From NCBI GenBank assembly GCA_028015205.1, contig CM051520.1, positions 7,474,501 to 7,538,500 of the forward strand: a stretch of 64,000 nt of DNA. The letters are read 5' to 3'. Shown one piece after another: positions 1 to 11,400 of this stretch. Numbering within the stretch: the first letter of the stretch is position 1; every line of letters starts with the position of its first letter. The position numbers and the translations under genes are program-made. Source of the DNA: Mytilisepta virgata (Eukaryota; Mollusca; Bivalvia; Mytilida; Mytilidae). A model generated the notes under the pieces. The model saw only the letters and a list, made by a program, of their open reading frames with translations. It did not search any database and was not told the DNA's origin.

Positions 1-424
1 AATGTACCATCTCCATATATAGTATCTGCAGCGGCAAAGTGTGTAAGGTTCACTTATTAATCCTCAGCTTCAATCATTTATTGCCCAAAACTTATCCTTA
101 CATTTTGATTTAATTTTGTTTATTTTTTGTGTAAAATTTTTATATTTATTACTGAATCTGGTTTGGAAAAATAATTACAGTTTACATTCCAAATTGACAA
201 AATATTTAGTTTATTTCTTTATTTTAAATTAAATTATGTAATTTTTCAATAAAAAATATATTAATAACATATTTATGAGGAAATAGTGCAAAATTTGTCA
301 TATAAATATTATGAAATACAGGTAAATCTCAGGTAATATTTAATTAATCTTAAATGCTAAATAAACAAATTAACTATACAAACATCTATTGTTATATGCA
401 TGTGGGAATAGGAGGAATAGTGAT
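1..424. other. gene-free left edge (SFSWAP intron 2 / LINE 3' flank)
   Basis: AT-rich DNA with no coding exon visible. It lies inside SFSWAP intron 2 and downstream of the LINE open reading frame (minus strand). The phrase 'gtgggaataggagga' occurs twice, at about 402 and 434, next to the end of the LINE coding region, so the last 30-40 bases are probably LINE 3' UTR. The exact 3' end of the LINE and its target duplication could not be fixed. Confidence 0.5.
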
Positions 425-676
425 TTATAAAAAGTGGGAATAGGAGGAAGACACCCATTCACATTCCCAAAATAAATGAACAATTGTCTCTTTTTCTGAA
501 AGACAAAAAGTACAATTTGGATTATCTATAATTTTAATTTTAAAAAGAAAATTATTGGTTGCTAAAATTTGATGATTTATCCTATATTGTAGCCACTGTA
601 GTTTTGTATTTTTGGTTACAACAAATGGTAATTTAAAAAATTGTTTCCAATTATGATCAGTCAAATCTATGTTCAT
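425..676 (-). CDS. LINE ORF2 C-terminal zf-RVT segment after a nonsense codon
   Basis: This frame is continuous with the RT frame apart from one TAG at 680-682. It contains KLQWLQYRINHQIL and then a Cys-x2-Cys...His-x4-Cys arrangement (CTFCLSEKETIVHLFWEC), matching the zinc-binding segment that closes many LINE ORF2 proteins. It is too short and too clearly part of the LINE to be a separate gene. Confidence 0.85.
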   Translation of the reverse strand: MNIDLTDHNWKQFFKLPFVVTKNTKLQWLQYRINHQILATNNFLFKIKIIDNPNCTFCLSEKETIVHLFWECEWVSSSYSHFL

Positions 677-679
677 ATT

Positions 680-2731
680 CTATCTCTTACAACCATTTGG
701 AAAATTATTTTTATTATTGAGAACAGAATACATGTTTTTTGCCCCTTTTTTACTTTTCAGAAATATTTGAACTGTGGATGGGATAAGAGGATTTTCAAGT
801 TTTTTGTTTTCTTTCAAAAATTTTTTGGATGTTTCCTTCAGTGCAGAAATAATACTATTGTATTTCATTACATCGAAGTTGATATTAAATTTATTTTGTA
901 ACTCTTCTAAAGTATAGAATTGACCATTTTCATTTACTATATCATTAACATACATTATACCTTGTGCATACATTTCTTTATACAATATAGATTTATTACC
1001 TACATGTATTTTCAACGAGTCATTCAACCATAATGGATTAGAAAGAAAAAAATCCCAATCTGTATTATATCCTTTGTCAATGATTAAAATCCATGCTTTA
1101 AGTACATCTTTCCAAAAATTATTTTTAATTAATGAGCAAACTTTGTGTATATATCTACTTCCACAATGAAATAACTTATCTACATCAATTTGTGACATAA
1201 AAATACTTTGTGATTTACAATTTTTTGTTAAAATCCTTCTTATCCATGTACTTTTTAAAGCGGTAATAAAAGACTCCAAATTAACCATTCTTAATCCACC
1301 ATCTTCATAATTCTGTGTAATTACATCTTTTTTTACTCTATGAATTGGTGATCCCCAAATAAAAGAATACAAAATATTGTTAATATTTGATACAACATTG
1401 TCACTAGGGTTTGGTAGAGTAATAATTAAATGGTTTAAAACAGGCAATACAAGTGTTTTAACTACAGTTATTCTACCAATAATTGTGAGATTACGTTTTG
1501 ACCACTGTTTAAGTATATTTTTTATTTGTATAATTTTTTCTTGATAATTAATGTTTACTATCTTGGTCAAATCTACATCAAAATTGATCCCTAATAACTT
1601 AAAAGATGTTTCTCCCCAAGAAAGATGTCTATCGTTGCATAGAGTCGATTGACTGTACTTTTTATTTCCTATCCAAATGACTTGAGTTTTTGAATAATTG
1701 ATATTTAACCCAGAAATATTTGCAAACCAATCAAGTTCATTTAAAGCCTCATTAAGAGATTCTTCTGTTCCATCCAATATAAGAGATGTATCATCAGCAA
1801 ATTGAGATAATTTATGTTCTATTTCGGTAATGAAAATTCCATTGATTTTCTTGTTATTACGAATTTTGAGAGCCAAAATTTCAGCACAGAGAATAAAAAG
1901 ATACGGTGACAATGGATCTCCTTGTCTACATCCTCGTTCAATATTAAAAAAACTTGACAGATTCCCACCCTGAATAACAGAAGAAGAAATGTTTTTGTAA
2001 AACACGTTGACCCATTTGATGATTGATTCACCAAAATTAAATAATTTCAAAACATTTAATAAAAAGTCCCATGATATAGAATCAAATGCTTTTTCAAAGT
2101 CTATCAGTAACAGAAGACCAGGAATGTCATTTTCTTCTGTGTGTTGTAGAATATCATATATCAACCTCAGATTTTCACCTATAAATCTACCTTTTATGAA
2201 ACCTGTCTGATCAGTATCAATCAATATGTCTAATACATTTTTAAACCTATTGGCAATTGCACCAGATCCTATTTTATAAACTGTGTTTAATAATGATATT
2301 GGACGCCAATTTTTTAAGAAGTGTCTAGGTTTGTTCCCTTTTGGGATGCATGTAATTATTCCCTGTTTTTGTGTAACAGAAAGTTCACCTATATCATATC
2401 CATAATTTAGAGATTCGATTATAAAATAATGCAAGTCTAACCAAAAAAATTTAAAAAATTCTACAGAAAAGCCATCTGAGCCAGGTGTTTTGTTATTCTT
2501 CATCTTTTTAAGTGATTCACTTGCCTCTTTTATAGTAATTCTTCCTTCTAAATCCTTTTTCTCGACCAAAGTCAATTTTCTAAAATCAAACTCTATCAAA
2601 TCATCTTGAATCTTTTGAAAATCCGCCCTCTGATCCTCATTCCTACTTTTGTATAGTTTTTCATAAAATATTTTTACCTCTGATAAAAATTTCCCCTTGA
2701 CCTGAAATAATTTCCCCATTTTCTTTCTCAA
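680..2731 (-). CDS. LINE reverse transcriptase part of ORF2
   Basis: The frame holds the RT blocks in order: KTPGSDGFSVEFF, NWRPISLLNTVYKI, KGRFIGENLR, LIDFEKAFDSISWDFL, GCRQGDPLSPYLF and the catalytic FADDTSLIL (the YADD box with Phe). It would copy element RNA at the nicked target. The first ~15 residues read the wrong frame; genuine protein resumes at LSEVKIFYEKLY after the frameshift. It ends at an in-frame TAG, and the same frame continues at 425-676. Confidence 0.92.
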   Translation of the reverse strand: MRKKMGKLFQVKGKFLSEVKIFYEKLYKSRNEDQRADFQKIQDDLIEFDFRKLTLVEKKDLEGRITIKEASESLKKMKNNKTPGSDGFSVEFFKFFWLDLHYFIIESLNYGYDIGELSVTQKQGIITCIPKGNKPRHFLKNWRPISLLNTVYKIGSGAIANRFKNVLDILIDTDQTGFIKGRFIGENLRLIYDILQHTEENDIPGLLLLIDFEKAFDSISWDFLLNVLKLFNFGESIIKWVNVFYKNISSSVIQGGNLSSFFNIERGCRQGDPLSPYLFILCAEILALKIRNNKKINGIFITEIEHKLSQFADDTSLILDGTEESLNEALNELDWFANISGLNINYSKTQVIWIGNKKYSQSTLCNDRHLSWGETSFKLLGINFDVDLTKIVNINYQEKIIQIKNILKQWSKRNLTIIGRITVVKTLVLPVLNHLIITLPNPSDNVVSNINNILYSFIWGSPIHRVKKDVITQNYEDGGLRMVNLESFITALKSTWIRRILTKNCKSQSIFMSQIDVDKLFHCGSRYIHKVCSLIKNNFWKDVLKAWILIIDKGYNTDWDFFLSNPLWLNDSLKIHVGNKSILYKEMYAQGIMYVNDIVNENGQFYTLEELQNKFNINFDVMKYNSIISALKETSKKFLKENKKLENPLIPSTVQIFLKSKKGAKNMYSVLNNKNNFPNGCKR

Positions 2732-3941
2732 TCTTTGGAATTATTTTACTTGTAAAGTTTTTAGATTCAAGTCCACAGAAATATGAAGAGGGTTTCTCTC
2801 CCTCTTCAATCCACTGTACTCTTGATCTAACAACTTTTCCTTTAATTTTTTCTTTTCTCAAATTTTCTAACTCATTTTTCTTATTTTCCAAAAGCTGTAA
2901 TGAATCTGTATCAACTCTTTCCTCCAGAATTAATATTTCATTTTTTAGTCTCATTTCTTTCTTATCTCCTTCTCTTTTTTTGAAGGTTGAATATGATATG
3001 GTTTTTCCCCTTAATTCCATCAACAATGTTTCTAGAAATAGCTGGGGATTTATTGTTAATTGTAGGCTTTCATTTTCAATGTAATCTAAATTTTCAAAAT
3101 TGTACACTAAAACGGCATATTGCTTTTTAACTTCAGAAATTTTTGTCTTAACAACATCAACATAATTAGAATCATACAATAGAGAATTATTAAATTTCCA
3201 TAGTCCACGCCCTCTGACAAATGGATTAATTTCTAAATCTAAAACAATTCTGGAGTGATCAGAGCGATAACTTGATTCAATATTACATTTTTTTAAATAA
3301 GTGAGAAGATTTTCAGATATTAGGAAAAAATCTAGTCTGGCCTGTTTTAGCGGTGTTTTTTTCCGCCAGGTATATCGTAATAAATCTGGATGTAGTTCAC
3401 GAAATGGATCAATTAAACATCTTTCCTCTTTCAATTCTAATACTTTTTCTCTAGCTTTAGGATTATTTACATGCAAGTAATTACTGTAATCAAGGCTGGG
3501 ATTAATAACTAAATTAAAATCACCACAAATAACATAGGTCTCATTACCAAAATCATCAATAACTGCCATAATATGTTCAAAAAAGTTTGGATCATCATTA
3601 TTGGGACCATATATTGACACAAGTGTAAGATGTAGTTTGTCTACAATCAAATATAAAACTATATAATTACCACAAACATCTTTTTTTTCTTTTACTACTT
3701 TAAATTCAAAATTATTATTGAACATTATTGAGACACCTCTGGAATTTGATGAATATGAAGAGAAAAAGCAGTCATATCCCCACATAGATCGAATTGTATT
3801 CTCACTTTCAGGTACAAAATGTGTGTCTTGGAGACAGTAAATATTATAGTGGTCTGATTTTAAGTAATCAAAAATATCTCTACGCTTGCCAAGGTCACCC
3901 AAACCTTGACAATTAACTGACAATATTTTCAGAGAGCACAT
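2661..3941 (-). CDS. LINE endonuclease (EEP family) half of ORF2
   Basis: The 426-residue frame starts MCSLKILSVNCQGLGD. It carries the endonuclease/exonuclease/phosphatase landmarks: N in the first strand (SVNCQGLG), CLQDTHF, SIYGP, CGDFNLV and SDHSRIVL near residues 8, 36, 108, 138 and 225. This domain nicks target DNA to prime reverse transcription. The family usually has Glu in the LQE-TH motif; here it is Asp, a conservative change at a metal-binding position. The last ~15 residues are out of frame because of the frameshift near 2687; the true continuation is the overlapping RT frame. Confidence 0.9.
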   Translation of the reverse strand: MCSLKILSVNCQGLGDLGKRRDIFDYLKSDHYNIYCLQDTHFVPESENTIRSMWGYDCFFSSYSSNSRGVSIMFNNNFEFKVVKEKKDVCGNYIVLYLIVDKLHLTLVSIYGPNNDDPNFFEHIMAVIDDFGNETYVICGDFNLVINPSLDYSNYLHVNNPKAREKVLELKEERCLIDPFRELHPDLLRYTWRKKTPLKQARLDFFLISENLLTYLKKCNIESSYRSDHSRIVLDLEINPFVRGRGLWKFNNSLLYDSNYVDVVKTKISEVKKQYAVLVYNFENLDYIENESLQLTINPQLFLETLLMELRGKTISYSTFKKREGDKKEMRLKNEILILEERVDTDSLQLLENKKNELENLRKEKIKGKVVRSRVQWIEEGEKPSSYFCGLESKNFTSKIIPKIEKENGEIISGQGEIFIRGKNIL

Positions 3942-4878
3942 CTAATATTATAATAATTAATACAACAAAAAGTGGGCATATTCGATAAAACAATATAAAT
4001 AAGCATGCATGTCATTATTCTTAAGAAATTATAACATGAATATGGATGAACCAGACAGGATTGAAAAACTAAATATAAGAAATGAATATTTCTGAAAAAA
4101 ATAAATAAAATAAAAAATTCCCCTAAAATAGAATAAAAACTTTTTAATATAATCAATATGTTGAACATTCTTCTAAGTCTTAAATGTTTAGTTTTTGCAG
4201 AATTGCTGTACTAAGTTTGATTACTAAATAAAAAGGTTATCAAATTTAATGGTCTATATGATTGTAGAATACATGTATTAGATAATTGTAATTATAAATA
4301 CTAATTAATCCCAAAAAGTATTACGATATGAAAATCTACAGATGTAAATTTAAACATTTTTTTAGAAAACACATCCTCTTATTAGACATTTTAAAGTTAT
4401 AGTTGTAGATATTCTAACAAGATGACAAGTCCACTAATATTGAATATGTTTTGTAAAAATCATTTGAGGGAGGGATGCTCTGAATACAGATCAAGTATTC
4501 CATATTTGTTAACAACACTGCATGTTGTTTGATTGATTGTTGTATAAAGCCGTGCTGGCGGTATTTCAGCCAATATCACAGTGACGCATGTTGTTTGAAG
4601 TTTGCCACTGTTTTCCTCTTCAATATTAAAACAACTGTTGCCTAAGGAACAAATTTAGATAAATTCATTTCAGCAAAATGAAAATACAATACCAAAAATC
4701 TGACCTATTTTTTCATTTTCCTATCTTAAATTGCAATGACCAAAAAATGTCAGTCAAAAATTAAGGTCAGAAAGACAAAATTCTAATTTTTTTATGATTT
4801 TCAAATTTTCCTTAAAAATGGGTGTATTTTAGTGTTACAAATTAATAGAGTAATGTAATACATATCAATAATAATTAC
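3942..4878. other. SFSWAP intron 2, gene-free stretch
   Basis: No exon, RNA gene or recognisable LINE ORF1 is visible between the LINE endonuclease start and SFSWAP exon 2. A short minus-strand frame at 3929-4168 has no family resemblance. Confidence 0.5.
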
Positions 4879-5039
4879 CTTCATACATCTGCTTTTCTGC
4901 CAAATCGTTCTTCAGCTCCAAATATCTCTCCTCATCACACAGAGCCTCCATCTGTTTTTCTTCTTCAGACATTTGGTGTGGTTTGACACGACTAGCATCA
5001 TATGTCGACAGGTCATAGAGATGACCTCTTCCATCATAT
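4879..5039 (-). CDS. SFSWAP: SFSWAP coding exon 2
   Basis: The acceptor reads ACCTTCAG|ATATG. It encodes [11 protein letters not shown] through [19 protein letters not shown] and ends GAAG|GTAATT in phase 1. No further exon is present to the left within the window. Confidence 0.9.
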
Positions 5040-8000
5040 CTGAAGGTACACAAGAAATTCATAATTTAATTCTTATCCTACAGAATAATATGGGTAAAAA
5101 AAGTACCCATACAAGTTCTTCAATATGACCACGATGTCAACATTGCATTATTACTGACATAAGTCTCTTGCAAACAAAAGCTTATCCTAGGACCTATGTA
5201 CATTAAATTTATAGTGCAGCATTTTATAGCAAATTAGGAAAGAAAGAACACAACTTTCAAACAAAATCAATGGAATCAAAATGAATATGTTGTGTTTTAG
5301 AGAAAATTCTTTATGACCTTCCATTTATTTCAGTATATTCTGTGCAGTTTGTAAAGGAATCAAAAAGATTTACCAATTGTCAATAGTTTAGATCACATTC
5401 TGTACATAAATTCTATGAAAATCTGTCACATCACTTCAAGATGACCACAATAGGCAATATATAATCATAATGACAAATTTAATTCCAAAACCAAAAATTC
5501 CTGTCTAAAGTACTATATTATATGTGTTAATCAACATAGTGGTCATATTGAAGTATTTATAAAATTCAAATAAATTGTACCACTATTAAATTATTACACG
5601 AATACCAGGCTGACTTCCAGAGATAATACTGGATAACACAGAATTTTTACTTTTAAAAAAAATTAAACCAGTCTCCCTGGAGCCTGTATCGCTCACCTGA
5701 TATTTTATTTGGTCATTGCTAAAGGACCTTGAGATTAACATCCATGCCATGTTTGGTTTCAATCCATTCAGTTATTTTCAAGAAGAAGCCGTTTGTATGT
5801 TTTTCCATAGGGTCCAATGTTAAACTAAGTACCCCACTGGCCACCATTTTGGATGACAGATCAGCACCTCATGAAGAACATTCATGTTATGTTTGGTTTC
5901 AATCTATTCAGTGATTCTCTAGAAGAAGATTTTTGCATGTATTTCCCATTGGGTCCTGTGTTAACCATGTCCTGCAGTGGTACCATCTTGAATTCCCGAT
6001 CGGCATCAAAATGATAAATTTGTTACAGGACCATCAAACAATCATTCAGGAATATTATAAATTCAATCTGTCAAACAGTTTCAAAGAAGTTGTTTGTATG
6101 TATTTCCCATAAGGTCCTATGTTAACTATGTCCCAAGGTGGAGGCCATCTTGGATTTCCAATCGGCACCAAAATTCTGAATTTGGTAGAGGACCATCTAA
6201 GGAACATTCCTGTAAAGTAGAAGTTTATTTGGTCTTGTGGTTTCTGACAAGAGGATTTTTTTAAATTTCAGCCAATCAGAACACATTATTGGGCCTGGCA
6301 GCCATGCTGAATATTCAATCGGAACCAAAAGGACATTTCTAGGAACATTGCTGTCAAGTTTTGAAAACGGACCACCCAAGGACCATTGCTGCTAAATCTT
6401 GTTCCAACTGGATAAGTGCTTTCAGACAAGAAGATCTTTAATTAAATTCCCCATAGGGTCCTATGTTAAACTATGTTTGGCTAAGGTGACCATGTTGGAT
6501 GACAGTGTTGTCATCGGATGTAATTCTGAAAGAAGACCATTGCTGCCAAGTTTTGTTCCAATTGGCCCACTGGTTTCATAAAAGATTTTTAATTAAATTT
6601 TCCAGTGTCCTATTTTAAATGATATTTTGCTCTGAAGGCCATCTTGGACGACGGGTGGTCATTGGATACAACTCTGAAAGAGGACCACCTAAGGACCATT
6701 GCTGCCAAGTTTTGTTCCAATTAGCCTAACAGTTTCAGAGGAGATGATCTTTAAAGGGTAGTTTATGACGACGGACGACAATAGCTCACATAGTCCGAGA
6801 TTGAAAGTGAAATGATGAAAATGGTGGGTTGAAGGGAATAAAGCTTTTGTTTGTGGTACAAGAAGATTGTTGGTGAATAAAATGTCCATATTCTGAAATG
6901 TGTGAAAAATGAATAAGGAATCGATTGATGTATGATTTATCTAAATATAATTGGATTTATTACCCAAGTCTGGGTCGGCAATTTCCATGTTTTCTATATG
7001 GAGTGCGATCTGACGTCCCACGGCCCCAGCATATCACAAAAAAGGCTGTCAGACGTCAGAGCGAATTTAGGATGGATTATTTTCTGACATTTTTTTCTAA
7101 AATTATGTTTGTCAGGTCTTTATTTAGAACCAGTCTAAATATAGATCCAAATAAAATATAGTGACCTAACATCAGTTGGAATGACAGGATGAAATTGTCT
7201 TTATTTTTCAGTAATATTCCCTGAATATTTTGTGCTACAATCACTTGTTTTATCACAGTTCACTATGTTTATGGTGAATGTGTTTGTAGAGTGAGGGATT
7301 AAAATTTGGTAGGAGGCCTGAAACACAACTAAATATTTTTAACCTTAGGAAACTACCCAGAATGTGCAAAATCTGTCTCATTAGAGCAACCTTTCTTAAA
7401 GAAACAATAAACTAATCTTTCTCGATTTAAAATAAATACTTAACCTATTTTACAAGTGATTTTACTATTAGTAAAATCTTTATTTAGCATAATTACCAAG
7501 TACATTACTCTCTGTGAAACATCACCCCATGTCAATCTGAAATAAAACATTTAGCACACAAACAACATATTTTTTTCAATTTCAAGACTTCAAAATGTGT
7601 CAGTGATACTACAAGGACACCATGACTGTCTCTGCACCACGTTTCATCATCAGTGTCAAGGTCATTTAGTACACTAGGCTTCAGTTGTTTTCTTCACTTG
7701 CGTATTATCGGTATATACTTCATTTTAAATAATAAATTGTGTATTTTTCAATTAAATCATAATCCTAACCCTGAAAAAGAGACATATATTAACGCGTCGC
7801 GACGCGATAATTACGAGCTAAATCGAGACCTTTGTTAGCAGCTGTTTCTTGAGAACCGACCTGTCAATCAACAAACTGGAATCTCCCATCCATGGAATAA
7901 GATGTCCCCCTTGATCAATTGATAAAGCTTTTTGGTCATCTCTGAATAGTTTACAAGCGTATCCAAACACAGAAATTTCTTCGGGTTCTTTTATTTGTTG

Positions 8001-8042
8001 ATTTGATTGATCTTCTCGTATGTCCCACAACAGGGCAGCCAT
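4879..8042 (-). CDS. SFSWAP: SFSWAP, splicing factor SWAP (N-terminal exons; partial, continues left of window)
   Basis: SFSWAP is a nuclear SR-like protein that regulates alternative splicing, including that of its own pre-mRNA. Two coding exons are visible: 7861-8042 and 4879-5039. Together they encode about 114 residues spanning the family's N-terminal DRY_EERY domain. [15 protein letters not shown] and [15 protein letters not shown] come from exon 1; [11 protein letters not shown] and [12 protein letters not shown] from exon 2. The junction regenerates the IDRYDGRG motif: exon 1 ends GAC AG|GT and exon 2 begins CAG|A TAT. The start at 8042 ([10 protein letters not shown]) was chosen because homology begins there; an upstream in-frame Met at 8114 would add an unrelated leader. 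The SURP modules and RS tail must lie beyond base 1. It is divergent from TMEM199, with 267 bp between start codons. Confidence 0.92.
5040..7860. other. SFSWAP: SFSWAP intron 1
   Basis: A 2.8-kb intron. Its left half is largely one repeat element (5680-6795). The remainder (6796-7860) is AT-rich sequence in which I see no exon or RNA gene. Confidence 0.7.
5680..6795 (+). mobile_element. AGCTCAC-family non-autonomous element with internal tandem units
   Basis: It begins gagcctgtatcgctcacctg, the same end as the element at 40754, and ends with an ACGACGGACGAC spacer followed by agctcacatag. In between are five or six diverged units of about 120-200 bp. These share phrases such as 'cccatagggtcctatgtta', 'ggaccat(c)taaggaacatt' and 'ggccatcttgga'. 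No coding capacity is seen. The 29246 copy is in the opposite orientation. Confidence 0.8.
7861..8042 (-). CDS. SFSWAP: SFSWAP coding exon 1
   Basis: Encodes residues 1-60 plus two bases of the Arg of IDRY. The donor reads GACAG|GTCGGT, leaving phase 2. Confidence 0.9.
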
Positions 8043-8309
8043 TTTCGACGTGAAAGACAAAATGGACCTACCCAAAAGGTCACATTTGAATTTAAAGCTA
8101 TTTATATCTTTCATATCATTTCCCTTAATTTGAATTTTATAATTGTTTCTGTTTGAAAAATCAATATAAACTAATAATTGATTTACTAATTATATTACAT
8201 TTCATAGAAAAATAAGAAGCCCTTTAAAAGTGCTACATGGACCCCTTCCAAAAAGTGAGCTTAACTTGGAAAATTTCATTTCCGGTTGAGGTATTGCAAA
8301 TAACCAGAC
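8043..8309. promoter_or_regulatory. Shared bidirectional promoter region, SFSWAP/TMEM199
   Basis: The 267 bp between the divergent start codons must hold both core promoters or the 5' UTR portions. An ETS-like TTTCCGG lies about 30 bp before the TMEM199 start (near 8279), and ACGTGAAA lies just upstream of the SFSWAP start. No TATA box is convincingly placed. The assignment rests on gene arrangement only. Confidence 0.55.
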
Positions 8310-8490
8310 ATGGAACCTGAGTTGAAATTTACTAATTCTATCCAACAGCTTCTTAGGGAAGTCTTACAAAAGAAAGACACTGAAAAGACTAAAGAAATAG
8401 AAGAAATAAATGATTACTTCCACTCTAATGAACAGAAGTGTTCCATACCATTCCGTTTGGTTCATTATACATACAAAATCATGAGAGCAG
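8310..8490 (+). CDS. TMEM199: TMEM199 exon 1
   Basis: Encodes residues 1-60 (MEPELKFTNS...YKIMRA) plus one base. The donor is GCAG|GTACC, phase 1. This is the least conserved part of the protein. Confidence 0.88.
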
Positions 8491-11400
8491 GTACCAAAAA
8501 AGAAAAATGATACTGTCATTGTGGTAGTACATGAACATTTTTTGCCCTTTGTTACTATCTAACTAAAATGGTTATGTGAGTTTTCATATATGTCAAGAAA
8601 TGCATTCACCAGTCCTTCTTTTTCACATTGTAATAAAGCAATTCCCAGAATGAGCCATCCCTCTTAAGAACTGGATCCCTCTTGGATTCTGTTCTCAAGT
8701 ACCTTTGTAATATGGGGAATGTTTACGTGTGTATATAATTAGCGGGAGGCTTCTAATTAAAAGAGATCAGCTGCTTGCAGGCAGAACAAAAACATCAAGT
8801 TGCTATCATAATGTGTAATAATAAAAGCATCTATATTTAGAGACAACATCCGGTTGTGTATTCATGTGTACATGTGATAGTTAAATTAAATTATAGAATA
8901 GTACAAGAAACGAACTTTAACTTAATCAACATCCCTTTTTCTTTAAAATGAAATGTAAGCTATTTTCATTTAAATAAATTCAAAATGAGCACTTTAAAAT
9001 TAATGTCCATGTTTTACTAATAAAATTAACAATCTTAAACATCCAGTAATATTGATAGCAGTTCACACTTCACTAAAAACTAATGACTAAAACTAAAATA
9101 AAAATGACTAGAAATGTCAAAATTGATTAACTGACTAGAAACATTAACTTTTAGCGCACATAGTCTTTCAGGTATACAGGTGCTTTGGTTGTACGTCTTG
9201 GTCGGGCAATTTGTTCGGTTAGCTTGATATTATCTACAGTTTGTGTGTTTTCGGTTGTATTTTGCACATTATCATTGTTCATTGTAGGTATGCTTGATGA
9301 ATTTTGCACGGTTTTAAGTTCATCAGTGTAAATATGGGTGTTAAATTTGTCGGATATTTCTCGGATCCTTACATCAATTTGTGTCGGTCTGATGTGTGTA
9401 CGATTTCTTCTGTAAGTTACTCCATCTTGGCTTTTGACGATATATGCGCGTTCACTTATCCTTTCTTCGATTTTTCCTAATTTCCAATTTTGTACTTTCG
9501 TATGTTCGAAATACACATTGTCATTTCTTCCTAACGGAGATAGATCTCTTGACTTTTTATCATACCATTTCTTCACGGTTAGTTTCCTAGCAGATCGCAA
9601 ACTATTCTGTCCACCTTTCGCTTTAATATTTGATGGTATCATTGATCTTGTGTTTCGGTTAAACATCATTTCATTTGGACTTAATCCAGTGTTACTTCTC
9701 GGAGTATTTCGCAGCTCTAAAAGTGCTTGGTATTGATCACTGCAATCAATTAGTGTTTTCTTAATCATGTTTTTGATGACTTTCACCGCGGATTCTGCTT
9801 TTCCGTTGCCCTGTTGATGATTTGGTGATGATTTGATGTGATTATTTCTCCATTTTCTTGTAAATTGTGCGAATTCATTTGCAGAGAATTGAGGTCCATT
9901 GTCAGAAACGATCGTAGTTGGGATTCCAAAACGGGCAAACTGTTTCTTCAGTATCGTTATGACTTGGTTTGCAGTTGTTGTAGTTAGATAGTCCACTTCA
10001 ATAAAGTTTGAGAAATAGTCAATAACTACTAGGTATTGTCTCCCTTTGATCTCAAATAGATCCATACCAATCTTGTTCCATGGTGTATCTCCATCATTGT
10101 GTTGTAATAACGGTTCACGTTGATTTCTCGGTTTAGATTCCTGACATATTTCACATAATTCCACATATGTTTGATTTCATTTGCCATTCCGGGCCAATAT
10201 ATAGTTCCTCTTGCTCGTCTCATCATAGAATCATAGCCTAAATGAGCACTATGCAGACGTTTTTTCATGTCCCTTCTGAGTGTTTTTGGAATGAGTATAG
10301 CTTCTCCTTTAACGATGATCCCATCTTGGATACTTAATTCGTCACGATTTTCAAAATACGGCAATGCTGCATACGGTACACTGTCTCTATGTTCCGGCCA
10401 GCCATCGCTAATGAGTTCTATTAGTGTTTGCAAATCTGTGTCTTCACTCGTTGCTGTCTTCGCTTCCTGTATTCTAGCATCTGGAATTTCCTCAAATGCA
10501 TTAATTTGCATAATTCGGGGTCGTTCACTCTCTATGTTATTGTCGTTTTGCAGATATGCTCTACTAATAGTGTCAGCTATGACTAGGTTTACTCCTTTTA
10601 TAAATCTGAATTCAATGTCATATCGGAATAGTTTCATCATGATATCCTGTAATCTCTTAGGAGCTCTGCTCAAAGGTTTACTGAGTATCGCAGCCAACGG
10701 CTTGTGATCGTTCTGGACTATGACTTTCCGTCCATAGGTGTACTGGTCAAAACGCTCCAGACCGTATAGCATCGATAGGGCCTCCTGTTCGATTTGAGCC
10801 CAATTGCATTCAGACGGCTTCAATGCCCTGGAGGCAAATTCTACTGGTTTTCCATCCTGTAGCAATACTGCTCCTAGTCCATTTTTGCTGCTGTCCACTT
10901 GCAAAACAACTTCAAAATATGCCAATACTGGTGCCTCTGTTAGCTTGGCCTTGACTTGCTTGAATGCAGGTGCGCATTCATCGGACCACTTCCATGGAAC
11001 ATCCTTTCAAGTTAGCCTCCGAATCGGTTCCAGTTCATTTGACAAATCTGGTAAAAACTTTGCCATATATTGCACCATACTGCACAGTCTCTTGACGCCA
11101 GAAATATCTGTCGGTGTCGGCATTTCTTGTATTGCTTTAACTTTAACATTGTCTACTCTTACTCCTTCACGAGTTATTCTGTGACCATGAAAAATAATTT
11201 CAGACAGTCCTATTTCTTTCTTTTCATCATTTAGAAGAATGTTCTTTTCACTACAGTGTTTATAGAGATTTTTCAGTTTTCTCTCATTGTCCCGTTTTGC
11301 TTCCTGTTCTGTGGTTCCACATCCTGCAACAATTATATCATCCACAATTGTGAATGTACCATCTAAACCGGTCAGTGCTTCTGTTAGCTTATGTTGAAAT

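Larger units (their letters stand above)
425..3941 (-). mobile_element. Non-LTR retrotransposon (LINE), Tx1/L1-like ORF2, nearly full coding length
   Basis: In minus-strand order the element encodes an apurinic-type endonuclease, a reverse transcriptase and a C-terminal zf-RVT-like Cys/His segment (CTFC...HLFWEC), the order of L1/Tx1-type ORF2 proteins. Only two lesions break about 3.5 kb of coding sequence. One is a frameshift in an A5 run (plus 2685-2689), where one extra base moves the endonuclease frame onto the RT frame. The other is an in-frame TAG at 680-682 separating RT from the C-terminal segment. No ORF1 was found upstream, so the copy is 5' truncated or lost ORF1. It sits in SFSWAP intron 2 in the gene's own orientation. 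Clade placement is from memory of motif style. Confidence 0.9.

Noticed and set aside
3929..4168. Candidate LINE ORF1 upstream of the endonuclease
   Set aside because: Very hydrophobic, no RRM, zinc knuckle or coiled coil, and too short.
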